Shown: positions 1 through 10,073, counted from the first letter of the stretch. The stretch is DNA of 64,000 bases from Flavobacterium sp. N2038 (GCF_025947185.1 NZ_CP110001.1:310001-374000), one strand, 5' to 3'. Translations and numbers: made by a program. Notes: generated from the letters alone by a model not told the origin.

Positions 1-35
1 TTGGGAGTTAATTTTAATTTATAATTTTTACTTAA

Positions 36-222
36 CCGCAAAGAGCGCAATCCCGATAGCTATCGGGATACGCAAGGTTCGCTAAGTTTTATTTTATAAA
101 ATAACGATTAAAAGAATCTCGCAAAGACACCAAGTCGCAAAGAAATTTTAAAACTTTGCGCCTCCGCGTCTTTGCGAGATTAATTTTGCGTGCTTTGCGT
201 AAACTCTTTGCGTTCTTTGCGG
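36..222. repeat. Nested inverted repeat built from GCAAAG units
   Basis: The 15-mer at 36-50 (CCGCAAAGAGCGCAA) is repeated inverted at 208-222 with one mismatch. Inside it, AATCTCGCAAAGAC at 115-128 is perfectly inverted at 168-181, and CGCAAAG at 136-142 faces CTTTGCG at 154-160. A separate perfect 18-bp palindrome (TCCCGATAGCTATCGGGA) lies at 51-68. The region holds no convincing gene. It resembles the short-word inverted repeats found in other gaps of this window, and its role is unknown. Confidence 0.75.
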
Positions 223-252
223 CTAATAACACAACAATCTCACAGAAAGTGC

Positions 253-260
253 TATTTTTG
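253..260 (+). promoter_or_regulatory. -7 promoter box for the prolyl oligopeptidase gene
   Basis: TATTTTTG matches the Bacteroidota -7 consensus TAnnTTTG and lies 22 nt before the ATG. No good TTG -33 box is seen at the usual distance, so this is tentative. Confidence 0.4.
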
Positions 261-282
261 TTACAACAGATAAAAACTAACT

Positions 283-2391
283 ATGAAAAAAACATTTTTA
301 TTAATGGCCATTACAACTGCAGGAATTTCATTTGGACAAAATAAAATTCAATATCCGGAAACCAAAAAAGGGGAAACTGTCGATGTGTATTTTGATACTA
401 AAGTAAGCGATCCTTACCGCTGGCTGGAAGATGATAAATCTGATGAAACAGGAGCCTGGGTTAAAGCCGAAAACAAAGTAACATATGGTTATTTAGATCA
501 AATTCCGTTTCGCGAAGAACTTAAAAAGCGAATGGAAAAGCTTTGGAATTATGAAAAAATTGGGGCTCCACATACAGAAGGAAAGTTCACTTATTATTCT
601 AAAAATAACGGACTTCAGAATCAATCTGTTGTTTACCGAAAAGATAAAAGCGGCAAAGAGGAAGTTTTTCTTGACCCAAATACATTTTCTAAAGACGGAA
701 CAACCTCTCTTGGTGGTTTAGATTTCTGCAAAGATGGCAGCAAAGCAGCTTACTCTATTTCTGAAGGAGGAAGTGACTGGAGAAAAGTGATTCTTATTGA
801 TGTTGTCTCTAAGAAAGTTTTAGAAGACACTTTGGTTGATATCAAATTCAGTGGCGTTTCATGGCACGGAAATGAAGGTTTTTACTATTCTAGTTACGAT
901 AAACCAAAAGGAAGCGAATTATCTGCAAAGACAGATCAGCACAAATTATATTTTCATAAGTTAGGAACTTCTCAAAAAGAAGATAAAGTTATTTTTGGTG
1001 CCGATCAGAAGAGAAGATATGTTGGCGGCTATGTTACCGAAGACAGTCATTATTTAGTAATTACAGCAGCCAATTCTACTTACGGAAACGAATTGTACAT
1101 TAAAGATCTAACTAAACCAAATAGTCCAATTGTTACCATCGTAGACAACTTTAACAGTTCAAATTCAATTATTGAAACCGAAGGAACAAAATTATTTATC
1201 GAAACTGATTTTAATGCCCCAAACGGACGTGTTGTTTCTGTTGACGCAAACAATCCTAAACCTGAAAACTGGAAAGATTTTATTGCTGAAACACAAAATA
1301 TTTTATCTCCTTCTACCGGTGCCGGCTATTTCTTTGCCAATTATACCAAAGATGCTGTTTCGTTTGTTCAGCAATATGATTACAACGGAAAATTAGTTCG
1401 AGAAATCAAACTTCCTGCTGTTGGTACTGCAGGTGGGTTTGCCGGGAAAAAAGCCGAAAAGATTCTATACTACAGCTTTGCAAATTATACAACTCCGGGA
1501 AGCATTTACTCTCTTGAGCCAAAATCAGGTAAATCTGAAGTGTACCAAAAACCAAAAGTTGATTTCAAAAGTGAGGATTATGAGTCTAAACAAGTATTCT
1601 ACACCTCAAAAGATGGTACTAAAATCCCGATGATTATTACCTATAAAAAAGGAACAAAATTAGACGGTAAAAATCCAACTATACTTTATGGTTATGGCGG
1701 ATTCAATATTAGTTTAACACCAACTTTCAGTATTGCAAATGCGGTTTGGATGGAAAACGGAGGTGTTTATGCGGTTGCCAATTTGAGAGGTGGCGGTGAA
1801 TACGGAAAAAAATGGCATGATGCAGGAACTAAACTTCAAAAACAAAATGTATTTGATGATTTTATCGCTGCAGCGGAATATTTAATTGCACAAAAATATA
1901 CGTCTTCTGATTACCTGGCTATTCGTGGAGGATCTAACGGAGGATTATTAGTTGGTGCAACAATGACACAACGCCCTGATTTAATGAAAGTAGCTTTGCC
2001 TGCTGTTGGTGTTATGGACATGCTTCGTTACCACACTTTTACTGCTGGTGCAGGATGGGCATACGATTACGGAACAGCTCAGGACAACAAAGAAATGTTT
2101 GAATATTTAAAAGGATATTCTCCAGTTCAAAATGTGAAAAAAGGAGCTCATTATCCTGCAACTATGGTTACAACCGGAGATCATGATGATCGTGTTGTTC
2201 CGGCTCACAGTTTTAAATTTGCTGCCGAATTGCAAGATAAACAAACGGGAGAAAACCCTGTTTTAATTAGAATTGATGTTAAAGCCGGTCATGGCGCAGG
2301 AAAATCTGTTGCTGCTACAATTCAGGAAAATGTAGACATTCAGGCATTCACACTTTATAATATGGGTTATAAAGCTTTGCCTAGTAAGTAA
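283..2391 (+). CDS. Secreted prolyl oligopeptidase (S9A family)
   Basis: This is a serine peptidase that cleaves short peptides after proline, probably in the periplasm. The 702-residue length is typical of S9A enzymes plus a signal peptide (residues 1-19, ending SFGQ). The N-terminal half would form the beta-propeller and the C-terminal part the alpha/beta hydrolase domain. The nucleophile Ser551 lies in GGSNGG, the catalytic Asp is Asp635 or Asp636 in DHDDRVVP, and His670 lies in AGHGAGKS. The gene appears monocistronic, followed by a repeat-filled gap. The family call is secure; the physiological substrate is not known from sequence. Confidence 0.95.
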   Translation: MKKTFLLMAITTAGISFGQNKIQYPETKKGETVDVYFDTKVSDPYRWLEDDKSDETGAWVKAENKVTYGYLDQIPFREELKKRMEKLWNYEKIGAPHTEGKFTYYSKNNGLQNQSVVYRKDKSGKEEVFLDPNTFSKDGTTSLGGLDFCKDGSKAAYSISEGGSDWRKVILIDVVSKKVLEDTLVDIKFSGVSWHGNEGFYYSSYDKPKGSELSAKTDQHKLYFHKLGTSQKEDKVIFGADQKRRYVGGYVTEDSHYLVITAANSTYGNELYIKDLTKPNSPIVTIVDNFNSSNSIIETEGTKLFIETDFNAPNGRVVSVDANNPKPENWKDFIAETQNILSPSTGAGYFFANYTKDAVSFVQQYDYNGKLVREIKLPAVGTAGGFAGKKAEKILYYSFANYTTPGSIYSLEPKSGKSEVYQKPKVDFKSEDYESKQVFYTSKDGTKIPMIITYKKGTKLDGKNPTILYGYGGFNISLTPTFSIANAVWMENGGVYAVANLRGGGEYGKKWHDAGTKLQKQNVFDDFIAAAEYLIAQKYTSSDYLAIRGGSNGGLLVGATMTQRPDLMKVALPAVGVMDMLRYHTFTAGAGWAYDYGTAQDNKEMFEYLKGYSPVQNVKKGAHYPATMVTTGDHDDRVVPAHSFKFAAELQDKQTGENPVLIRIDVKAGHGAGKSVAATIQENVDIQAFTLYNMGYKALPSK

Positions 2392-2461
2392 GACTTTAAA
2401 CTGATTTTTTTTTTAGCCACGAATTCACGAATTATTTTCTGAATATCGTGGCTTTTATTTT

Positions 2462-2636
2462 GCCACGAATTACACGAATTTCCACTAATTAAAATTTTGA
2501 AAAATATGCAATAGCAATTGTTGCTGTTTTTACAGATTACAAAGTAAAAGCACAGGGGCTAAAATCATTTTTTATCCTTTTAATCTGTGGCAAACCCTCA
2601 AAAAAATAATTCGTGAAAATTCGTGTAATTCGTGGC
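2462..2636. repeat. Inverted repeat of CACGAATT units
   Basis: GCCACGAATTACACGAATTT at 2462-2481 is perfectly inverted at 2617-2636. Related GCCACGAATTCACGAATT words lie just before it at about 2416-2433. It fills the gap between two same-strand genes, where it could fold as a long stem at the end of the upstream transcript. No gene is supported here. Confidence 0.75.
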
Positions 2637-2674
2637 CAACCTTTTTTAAATTTGAAAAACTTAAAACTTAAACC

Positions 2675-3667
2675 ATGAAAATTATAAAATGGGGAATTAT
2701 AGGCTGTGGCAACGTAACCGAAGTTAAAAGCGGACCAGCATTTCAGAAAGCTCCCAATTCTGCTTTGGTTGCCGTAATGCGACGTGATGCAGCACTTGCC
2801 GAAGATTACGCCAAACGCCATAATGTTCCCAAATGGTATTCGGACGCACAGGATTTGATAAATGATCCTGAGGTTGATGCCGTATATATTGCGACTCCGC
2901 CTTCTTCCCATAAAGAATACACTATTTTATGCGCCAAAGCAGGAAAACCTGTGTACGTAGAAAAACCTATGGCCTTGACTTTTGAAGAATGCAACGAAAT
3001 GATTAGCGCATGTAAAGAGCACAATGTGCCGCTATTTGTAGCATATTACAGAAGAAGTTTGCCAAGATTTTTAAAGATTAAAGAAATAATTGATCAGGGA
3101 AAATTAGGAAACATCAGACATGTAAATTGTGTTTTATACCATCCTTTTGAAGAACGTTACGATGACGAAATCAATCTTCCGTGGACTGTTTTGCCACATA
3201 TTTCAGGAGGAGGAATATTTGTTGATCTGGCCTGCCATACTTTAGATTTTCTGGATTTTGTTTTAGGACCGATTAAATCTGTTCGAGGACATGCAAGTTC
3301 TCAGCTTCTGGCCTATCCGGCGGAAGATTCGGTTTCAATGTCCTTTTTATTTGAAAATGGAATTCACGGTTCAGGCCTATGGAATTTTGCCAGTTTTGAG
3401 CGTTATGATAATACCGAAATTGTGGGCGATAAAGGAAAAATTTCTTTTTCAACATTTGGAAATGACCCGATACATATTCAGTATACCAATGGAGAAAAGG
3501 AAAGCATTACGATAGAAAATCCGCTTCATATCCAACAACCATGTATTGAAGCTATTGTTACTGAACTTTTGAGCAATGGAATTTCTCCATCAAAAGGAAC
3601 TTCCGGAGCCAGAACAACCTGGGTTATTGATCAGGTTTTGAAGGAATTTAGAGAAGCTTCAAAATAA
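2675..3667 (+). CDS. Gfo/Idh/MocA family NAD(P)-dependent oxidoreductase
   Basis: This is a cytoplasmic dehydrogenase of the Gfo/Idh/MocA superfamily, which oxidises or reduces sugars, inositols or related polyols. The N-terminal Rossmann fold begins with GIIGCGNV (residues 7-14). The family motif EKPMA contains Lys97 and Pro98, and the active-site helix carries Asp184 and His188 in DLACHTLDF. The length of 330 residues is usual. It has no signal peptide and stands alone between two inverted-repeat gaps, so the context gives no hint about the substrate. The family is clear; the specific reaction cannot be named. Confidence 0.9.
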   Translation: MKIIKWGIIGCGNVTEVKSGPAFQKAPNSALVAVMRRDAALAEDYAKRHNVPKWYSDAQDLINDPEVDAVYIATPPSSHKEYTILCAKAGKPVYVEKPMALTFEECNEMISACKEHNVPLFVAYYRRSLPRFLKIKEIIDQGKLGNIRHVNCVLYHPFEERYDDEINLPWTVLPHISGGGIFVDLACHTLDFLDFVLGPIKSVRGHASSQLLAYPAEDSVSMSFLFENGIHGSGLWNFASFERYDNTEIVGDKGKISFSTFGNDPIHIQYTNGEKESITIENPLHIQQPCIEAIVTELLSNGISPSKGTSGARTTWVIDQVLKEFREASK

Positions 3668-3714
3668 TATTTAATTGAATTGCCTCCCACTTTAGCTGGA
3701 GGGATACATAAAAA

Positions 3715-3747
3715 ATCTTTGACAAAGTTTAAAACTTTGACAAAGAT
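3715..3747. repeat. Inverted repeat of CTTTGACAAAG units
   Basis: ATCTTTGACAAAGTTT is followed directly by its near-perfect inverse, with one mismatch. A similar word pair recurs at the end of trmN6 (about 19615-19650), so this is a dispersed gene-end element. Confidence 0.6.
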
Positions 3748-3797
3748 AAGACCAAACAGTTTGTCATAGAAATCGAAATGACAAAAAATGGCCTAAA

Positions 3798-3834
3798 AAA
3801 AAAGAGGATATCCCTTCGAATATCCTCTTTTGTA
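3798..3834. terminator. Bidirectional Rho-independent terminator
   Basis: AAAGAGGATAT at 3801-3811 pairs with ATATCCTCTTT at 3820-3830. The stem is flanked by an A-run on the left and a T-run on the right, so it can serve both the upstream plus-strand oxidoreductase and the converging minus-strand outer-membrane gene. Confidence 0.85.
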
Positions 3835-3865
3835 TAAACTATAAACTATAAAAAAAATCGGAAAA

Positions 3866-4795
3866 TTATAGGCTGTACTTAAGACCTAAAGTTAATCCTA
3901 AACCAGAAATTCCAACATAAGAACTTAATTCGTCCATTGGTTTATCTTTATTTACACCATTAGGATTTGTAGCAGCGTTATTTGAATTAACATCTATACC
4001 ATCTCTATAATTTGTGTGAATTTGAGCAGTTGATCTGGTAGCTAAAGCATCATTACCATTAACTGTAAAGTCAGTAGTTTCTTTAGTTTTTCCGTGTACT
4101 GTGAAGTTACGGTATTCTAATTCAGCAAAAGCAGAAATGTGTTTTCCTAATTTATAAGATGTACCTAAAGCAGCAGAAAATCCTAAAGTTGGATTAGGCT
4201 TTACTTTATCAACACTATGAACATTTCCAAAAACCGGAGCTCCTGTACCTGGATTAACTCCTACTGGTGCAACTGCATCTGTAGTGATTTCTAAATCTCC
4301 GTGAATTGGAACTAAAACACCAACTTTAGTATAAGGTTCAAAACCATGAGATTCTCCTAAAAACATAACAAGCGATGGAGCGATATCAAAAGCAGTGATT
4401 TCACCAACTGATTTAAAGTTATAAGTTCCTGATGCTGGAATGTAAGGTACATCTGTTGTTGTTTGCGCCATAGTTTTAGTATTACTAGAGTAGTAATTTG
4501 CTCCTAATTCAACTCCTAAACGAGTAGAAAAACGGTAACCAGCTGTAATTCCAGTTCTAAATCCTTGTCCAAAAGAACCTGTTATACTTTTTTCAGAAAC
4601 TAGTTTACCTCCAACATAAGTTCTGTTCATTGCATCATGTCCTCCAACAGTTGGAAACTCAGTTGAAGCAGTTTGGTTGAAATAAGATCCACCTAATTTA
4701 AAATACCAGCTTTCTGGTTTATCTGCTTTTTCTGTTTGCGCCATTGTGGCCATAGAGCAAACTAATAATCCTAATAAAAATAGGTTCTTTTTCAT
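3866..4795 (-). CDS. Outer-membrane beta-barrel protein
   Basis: This is a predicted outer-membrane barrel of 309 residues. A signal peptide (MKKNLFLLGLLVCSMATMAQ) is followed by alternating hydrophobic/polar segments such as GVELGANYYSSNT, TLGFSAALGTSYKLG and HISAFAELEYRNF. The protein ends in LGLTLGLKYSL, a C-terminal strand that closes with an aromatic-rich end, as in porin-like and OprF/OmpA-N-type proteins. No OmpA peptidoglycan-binding domain is present. It lies convergent to the oxidoreductase and downstream of dnaE, from which it is separated by 177 bp with its own promoter. The transported substrate or function is unknown. Confidence 0.8.
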   Translation of the reverse strand: MKKNLFLLGLLVCSMATMAQTEKADKPESWYFKLGGSYFNQTASTEFPTVGGHDAMNRTYVGGKLVSEKSITGSFGQGFRTGITAGYRFSTRLGVELGANYYSSNTKTMAQTTTDVPYIPASGTYNFKSVGEITAFDIAPSLVMFLGESHGFEPYTKVGVLVPIHGDLEITTDAVAPVGVNPGTGAPVFGNVHSVDKVKPNPTLGFSAALGTSYKLGKHISAFAELEYRNFTVHGKTKETTDFTVNGNDALATRSTAQIHTNYRDGIDVNSNNAATNPNGVNKDKPMDELSSYVGISGLGLTLGLKYSL

Positions 4796-4818
4796 AATTC
4801 TGATTTAATTAATTTATG

Positions 4819-4826
4819 CAAACATA
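4819..4826 (-). promoter_or_regulatory. -7 box for the outer-membrane protein gene
   Basis: On the minus strand this reads TATGTTTG, matching TAnnTTTG, 23 nt before the start codon. A second match (TAACTTTG) lies at 4855-4862. No TTG is seen at the ideal -33 distance for either one. Confidence 0.4.
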
Positions 4827-4910
4827 AAATATTTTAACATATTCTTAAGGTCTGCAAAGTTAGACTTGGTACGAAAACGTTGTAATTTCGGGCAATATTA
4901 CTAAAAAACT

Positions 4911-4926
4911 ATTATGCATGCATAAT
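4911..4926. promoter_or_regulatory. Perfect 16-bp palindrome, possible operator
   Basis: ATTATGCATGCATAAT is a perfect palindrome in the gap upstream of the outer-membrane protein gene and just after the dnaE stop. It has no T-run, so it is not a typical terminator. A dimeric regulator site is possible but unproven. Confidence 0.35.
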
Positions 4927-4972
4927 TTTAACATAAAAATTTTCAATAATTCTAAAATTTAACTGTTAAAAT

Positions 4973-7900
4973 TTAATTCAGCTTAAAGTTAATCTGCATT
5001 TTCTCCAATTCCTGTAATAGCTCAGCCGAAATCCTGACTTTTAATCTACGACTTGGCATTGTTAATTTGGTCACCACTTTTATTTCTTCAACTTCATTTA
5101 CCTCCTGAATCTTAGTGTCTTCCATTGCACTATCTTCATTTTCACCATCAAAAACAGCATCTTCAGCTTCAAAATCTGTTGGAGTCTCTACCTCAACCAA
5201 ACGTTTTATTTTTTCCAATTCCATGATTTCAAACGTCACAGAATTCTCTCCTTTGTTTTCAGCAAATAAATGACTCAATTTATGAATGAACTCCGGATGC
5301 AAATCTTTTATATTCAATAAAACGATTAGCTTTTTAGCGAAAGCTTCCAGAATATCCTGCAATTGGCGAATCTCGACAAACTGCATCCTTGGATCGGTTT
5401 TTTTACCTGTATCATGATTTACCCAGCCATCTTTTATCATTATTTTTAAGAAGGCAAAATTGTTCTGAATTAAGAAGTGACGGAATTTTAAATATTCTTC
5501 ACCAAAAATCTTAAACTCATAACTTTCATCATAGCCCTCTAAATTGAATGCCGCCCAGCCTTTTCCGTTTTTAGCAACACGGTGCTGAACGTTATTAATA
5601 ATTCCAGCAAAGTGTAAATTCTTTCCAACATATTCATTCATACTTTTCAAGGCTTCCAAACGGGCGTTGCAGAAGTATTTCATCTCAAACCTAAAATCAT
5701 CAAGCGGATGCCCAGAAATGTAGATTCCGACAACTTCTTTTTCTTTTGCCAGTTTTTCCATTGTACTCCAATCTTCACATGCAGGAATAATTGGCTCTGC
5801 AATCTGCACTTCGCTTGCCTCTCCAAACAAACTTACTTGAGATGAATTTTCATTTTCCTGAAACTTTGATCCATACCGAATTGCTTTTTCATAAAATGTA
5901 ATTCCGTCGCCATCATCATGAAAATATTGTGCTCTGGTTGTTCCTTCAAAAGAGTCGAAACCACCAGCAAGTACTAAGTTTTCAATCGCTTTTTTATTGG
6001 CTGCACGCAAATCAATTCGCTGTGCCAAATCAAAAATCGATTTATATCTTCCGTCTTTTCTATTTTCCACAATAGTTTCTACTGCTCCCGAACCAACTCC
6101 TTTAATTGCCCCCATTCCAAAACGAACGGCATAATCATCGTTTACGGTAAATTTATAATAAGATTCATTTACGTCTGGTCCAAGAACCTGCAATCCCATA
6201 CGTTTACATTCTTCCATAAAGAACGAAACCTGTTTGATATCGTTCATGTTATTTGAAAGTACCGCCGCCATATATTCAGCAGGATAATGCGCTTTCAAAT
6301 AAGCAGTCTGATACGCAATCCAAGCATAACAAGTCGAGTGCGATTTATTGAAGGCGTAACTCGCAAAAGCTTCCCAGTCTTTCCAGATTTTCTCCAGAAC
6401 CTTGGCATCATGACCTTTTGCAGCCGCTTGTTCAACAAACTTCGGCTTCATTTTATCCAGTACATCTTTTTGTTTCTTACCCATCGCTTTACGCAAAACG
6501 TCGGCCTCACCCTTTGTAAATCCTGCCAAAGACTGAGACAAAAGCATTACCTGCTCTTGGTAAACGGTAATTCCGTACGTTTCAGACAAATATTCGGCAC
6601 AGGCATCTAAGTCGTATTTGATTTCCTCGTCACCGTTTTTTCTTCGAACGAAAGACGGAATATACTCCAAAGGTCCCGGACGATAAAGTGCATTCATGGC
6701 AATTAAATCTCCAAAAACCGTTGGTTTCAGGTCTTTCATGTATTTCTGCATCCCGGGTGACTCATATTGGAAGATTCCAACGGTTTCACCTCTTTGGAAA
6801 AGTGCATACGTTTCTTCATCATCGATTGGGAAAGTATCAGGATCCAGATCAATATTTGTTCTGTATTTTACCAGTTTTACGGTGTCTTTTATCAGTGTAA
6901 GGGTCTTCAGACCCAAGAAATCCATTTTTAGCAATCCCGCACTTTCAGCAACCGAGTTATCAAACTGTGTTACATATAAATCAGAATCTTTTGCAGTCGT
7001 TACAGGAACATAATTCGTAATGTCTGATGGCGTAATAATTACACCACAGGCATGAATCCCTGTATTTCGCATTGATCCTTCAAGAATTTTTGCCTGCTGA
7101 ATGGTTTCTCCTGCCAAATCATCTTCATTGGCAATCGCGATTAGTTCTTTTACATTATCAAATTCGTCAGAACGAAGTGCTTTTTTAACCTCCTCTTCGC
7201 TTTCAGAAATAAAACGCGCCAAATTCCATTTTGACGGCATCATTCCCGGAATCAATTTTGCAATTCTATCGGCTTCAAATAGAGGTAAATCCAGTACACG
7301 AGCTGTATCACGAATTGCTGATTTGGTTGCCATTTTACCATACGTGATAATCTGAGCCACCTGTTTTTGACCGTATTTATTGATTACATAATCCATTACT
7401 CGTCCACGACCCTCGTCATCAAAGTCAATATCAATATCGGGCATCGATACACGGTCAGGATTTAGGAAACGCTCAAAAAGTAAGTCGTATTTAATCGGGT
7501 CAATATTGGTAATTCCGAGACAATATGCAACGGCAGAACCAGCTGCAGATCCACGTCCTGGCCCTACCGATACATCCATTTTTCTAGCCTCGGCAATGAA
7601 ATCCTGTACAATCAAGAAATAACCCGGATATCCTGAATTCGAAATCGTTAATAATTCAAAATCCAAACGTTCCTGAATCGATTCGGTTATTACGCCATAT
7701 CTTCTTTCAGCTCCTCGCATTGTAAGGTCTCGTAAATAAGCATTTTCACCGCGAACACCATTATCCTTTTCATCTTCCGGATCAACAAATTCTTCTGGAA
7801 TATCAAACTTCGGAAGTAATACATCACGGTAAAGCGAATATCCTTCAACTTTATCTATAATTTCCTGAATGTTAATAATCGCTTCGGGCAAATCGGCAAA

Positions 7901-9502
7901 GAGTTTTTTCATCTCTGCTTCCGACTTGAAATAGTATTCCTGATTCGGAAGTCCGTAGCGGTAACCACGTCCACGTCCGATAGGTGTTGCCTGTTTTTCA
8001 CCGTCTTTTACACAAAGTAAAATATCGTGCGCATTGGCATCTTCTTTATTTAAATAATAAGTATTATTAGTCGCAATTAATTTGACATTGTGTTTTTGAG
8101 CAAATTCAATCAGAGTTTTATTCACACGATTTTCATCTTCCTGATTGTGGCGCATTACTTCCAGATAGAAATCTTCGCCAAATTGTTCCTTCCACCAAAC
8201 CAGAGCTTCTTCGGCTTGGTTTTCACCAATATTCAGGATTTTACTCGGAATCTCTCCGTATAAATTCCCAGACAGAACCATGATATCGCCTTTGTATTTT
8301 TCGACGATATTTTTGTCAATTCTCGGCACATAATAAAATCCTTCGGTATACGCAATCGAAGCCATTTTAGCCAAATTATGATACCCTGCTTTATTTTTGG
8401 CCATTAAAACAACCTGATAACCGTTGTCTTTTTTGCTTTTATCTAAGTGATTTTCACAGATGTTAAATTCACAGCCAACAATTGGTTTTACTTCGGTTTC
8501 AGTTGGTTCTTCCCCAGCTTCAACCAAAGCTTTATTTTTTCCAGAAGCCGCTTTATTGTGGTTCATAACGGCGCTCACAAAATGGAAAGCTCCCATCATG
8601 TTTCCGGTATCGGTCATGGCAACGGCTGGCATTCCGTTTTTAGCGGCAGCGGCAACTATATTTCCAATTCCGATAGTCGATTGAAGAACCGAAAACTGTG
8701 TATGATTGTGTAAATGCGCAAATTTTGCTGCTTTAAAATCAGCTTTATCTTCTTCTGAAACAACATTTTGCTGTCCTTCTCCAGCTAAAGCTTTAAGCTG
8801 CTCTCTGATTTTATCCGAAGCTGCTTTTAAATTGATGTGTTTTAAACCAATAAGCTTAAACGGTTCCGGATTTCTTCCTTGAAATTCTTTGAAATATTCC
8901 TTAGGAACGTCCAGTTCTTCTTTGGTAAAAACCTCTCTTCTAACCAATTCAAGAAAACAACGCGTAGTTGCCTCAACGTCGGCAGTTGCGTTGTGCGCTT
9001 CCGCGAAAGGCTTGTCGAATAAATAACTGTGTAATTCTGTTAATGTTGGAAGTTTGAATTTCCCTCCACGACCTCCGGGAAGCTGTAATAACGAAGCCGT
9101 AACTTCTGTACAGGTATCCAAAACAGGCATCGAACTCATCTGAGACTCCACTCCCATTCTATGAAACTCGGCCCCCATAATATTAACGTCGAAACCTAGA
9201 TTCTGACCTACAATAAATTTGGTTTTACTTAATGCAATATTAAATTTTTCCAGAACTTCAGCCAGCGTAATTCCGTCGGCTTCAGCCAATTCTGTCGAAA
9301 TTCCGTGAATACGTTCTGCATCATACGGAATATTAAATCCCTCTGGTTTTACCAAATAATCCTGATGCTCTATAAGCTGCCCCATTTCGTCATGAAGCTG
9401 CCATGCAATCTGAATACAGCGAGGCCAGTTATCAGAATCTGTAATTGGTGCATCCCAACGTTTTGGTAATCCGGTTGTTTCGGTATCGAATATTAAATAC
9501 AT
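4973..9502 (-). CDS. dnaE: DNA polymerase III alpha subunit with N-terminal DEDDh exonuclease
   Basis: This is the replicative polymerase subunit, 1509 residues, longer than the usual 1160 because a proofreading domain is fused in front. Residues 1-190 form a DnaQ-like DEDDh exonuclease with Asp6 and Glu8 (FDTETTG), Asp105 (GFDVN), and His170 and Asp175 (AHNATADVEAT). A PHP domain follows with HLHNH at 263-267. The polymerase catalytic Asp689 and Asp691 lie in PDIDIDFDD, and the third carboxylate is probably Asp861 in KMDFLGLKTL. The C-terminal part contains the helix-hairpin-helix and OB-fold (LHFAGIINNVQHR). The fusion is usual in Bacteroidota and means proofreading need not come from a separate epsilon subunit. 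Confidence 0.97.
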   Translation of the reverse strand: MYLIFDTETTGLPKRWDAPITDSDNWPRCIQIAWQLHDEMGQLIEHQDYLVKPEGFNIPYDAERIHGISTELAEADGITLAEVLEKFNIALSKTKFIVGQNLGFDVNIMGAEFHRMGVESQMSSMPVLDTCTEVTASLLQLPGGRGGKFKLPTLTELHSYLFDKPFAEAHNATADVEATTRCFLELVRREVFTKEELDVPKEYFKEFQGRNPEPFKLIGLKHINLKAASDKIREQLKALAGEGQQNVVSEEDKADFKAAKFAHLHNHTQFSVLQSTIGIGNIVAAAAKNGMPAVAMTDTGNMMGAFHFVSAVMNHNKAASGKNKALVEAGEEPTETEVKPIVGCEFNICENHLDKSKKDNGYQVVLMAKNKAGYHNLAKMASIAYTEGFYYVPRIDKNIVEKYKGDIMVLSGNLYGEIPSKILNIGENQAEEALVWWKEQFGEDFYLEVMRHNQEDENRVNKTLIEFAQKHNVKLIATNNTYYLNKEDANAHDILLCVKDGEKQATPIGRGRGYRYGLPNQEYYFKSEAEMKKLFADLPEAIINIQEIIDKVEGYSLYRDVLLPKFDIPEEFVDPEDEKDNGVRGENAYLRDLTMRGAERRYGVITESIQERLDFELLTISNSGYPGYFLIVQDFIAEARKMDVSVGPGRGSAAGSAVAYCLGITNIDPIKYDLLFERFLNPDRVSMPDIDIDFDDEGRGRVMDYVINKYGQKQVAQIITYGKMATKSAIRDTARVLDLPLFEADRIAKLIPGMMPSKWNLARFISESEEEVKKALRSDEFDNVKELIAIANEDDLAGETIQQAKILEGSMRNTGIHACGVIITPSDITNYVPVTTAKDSDLYVTQFDNSVAESAGLLKMDFLGLKTLTLIKDTVKLVKYRTNIDLDPDTFPIDDEETYALFQRGETVGIFQYESPGMQKYMKDLKPTVFGDLIAMNALYRPGPLEYIPSFVRRKNGDEEIKYDLDACAEYLSETYGITVYQEQVMLLSQSLAGFTKGEADVLRKAMGKKQKDVLDKMKPKFVEQAAAKGHDAKVLEKIWKDWEAFASYAFNKSHSTCYAWIAYQTAYLKAHYPAEYMAAVLSNNMNDIKQVSFFMEECKRMGLQVLGPDVNESYYKFTVNDDYAVRFGMGAIKGVGSGAVETIVENRKDGRYKSIFDLAQRIDLRAANKKAIENLVLAGGFDSFEGTTRAQYFHDDGDGITFYEKAIRYGSKFQENENSSQVSLFGEASEVQIAEPIIPACEDWSTMEKLAKEKEVVGIYISGHPLDDFRFEMKYFCNARLEALKSMNEYVGKNLHFAGIINNVQHRVAKNGKGWAAFNLEGYDESYEFKIFGEEYLKFRHFLIQNNFAFLKIMIKDGWVNHDTGKKTDPRMQFVEIRQLQDILEAFAKKLIVLLNIKDLHPEFIHKLSHLFAENKGENSVTFEIMELEKIKRLVEVETPTDFEAEDAVFDGENEDSAMEDTKIQEVNEVEEIKVVTKLTMPSRRLKVRISAELLQELEKMQINFKLN

Positions 9503-9611
9503 AGAGTTCTAAAAAAACAAGTTTAAAAATTCCAAATCTCAAGCTTTTCATGCCGCAAAACACTGACAACATGAAACATAATAAAATGCGAACTAGAAAA
9601 TGGAAGAAGTT

Positions 9612-9619
9612 CAAATTTA
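9612..9619 (-). promoter_or_regulatory. -7 box upstream of dnaE
   Basis: On the minus strand this is TAAATTTG, a full match to TAnnTTTG, about 110 nt before the dnaE ATG. No TTG is found at 17-23 nt upstream, so the promoter call is tentative. Confidence 0.4.
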
Positions 9620-10073
9620 CGTTTTTTTTGGAGATAGAAAATGGATAATTTCTTAAAACGCCATTCTTATTTATTCATCAGTTTTTATCATAAAAAACAT
9701 AAAATTTCATAAAAATACACTTCTTGGATGTCGTAGTATTTTGATCATTTATTGAATCTAAATAACCGTCTAAAAACGCTATTAAAAGGTTAAAAAAACC
9801 AAAAAAGCAACTGTTTTACCCAGAATTCAAAATTGATAATTATTACTATCTTTATTTAATTTGTTACATTTTTTTAAACAAAACAACACATCTGATGATT
9901 ATTTTAAGATAAATTTGCCAACTATTAAAATTAAAACCAGTGTAACAAATTTTAAATTGAAAAAGAAAATCAAAATCAATTTACGTTTTATTTTTTGATC
10001 AAAATTCAATATACAAAACTGTATTCACAATTTGTATTTTAGTTTGGGTATCGTATATAATGAAATATTGAAA
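9620..10073. other. AT-rich gap between divergent dnaE and leuC
   Basis: About 450 bp with no credible ORF, RNA gene or strong inverted repeat. It contains a further isolated TAAATTTG at 9910-9917 (plus strand) without a -33 partner. It separates the divergent dnaE and leuC transcripts. Confidence 0.6.

Noticed and set aside
51..68. Palindrome as an attachment or uptake site
   Set aside because: Only one copy was noticed in the window and it is part of a larger inverted repeat; a function cannot be supported.
8447..8713. Plus-strand frames of 74-88 codons opposite dnaE
   Set aside because: They lie entirely within the strongly conserved dnaE coding sequence on the other strand and have no domain.
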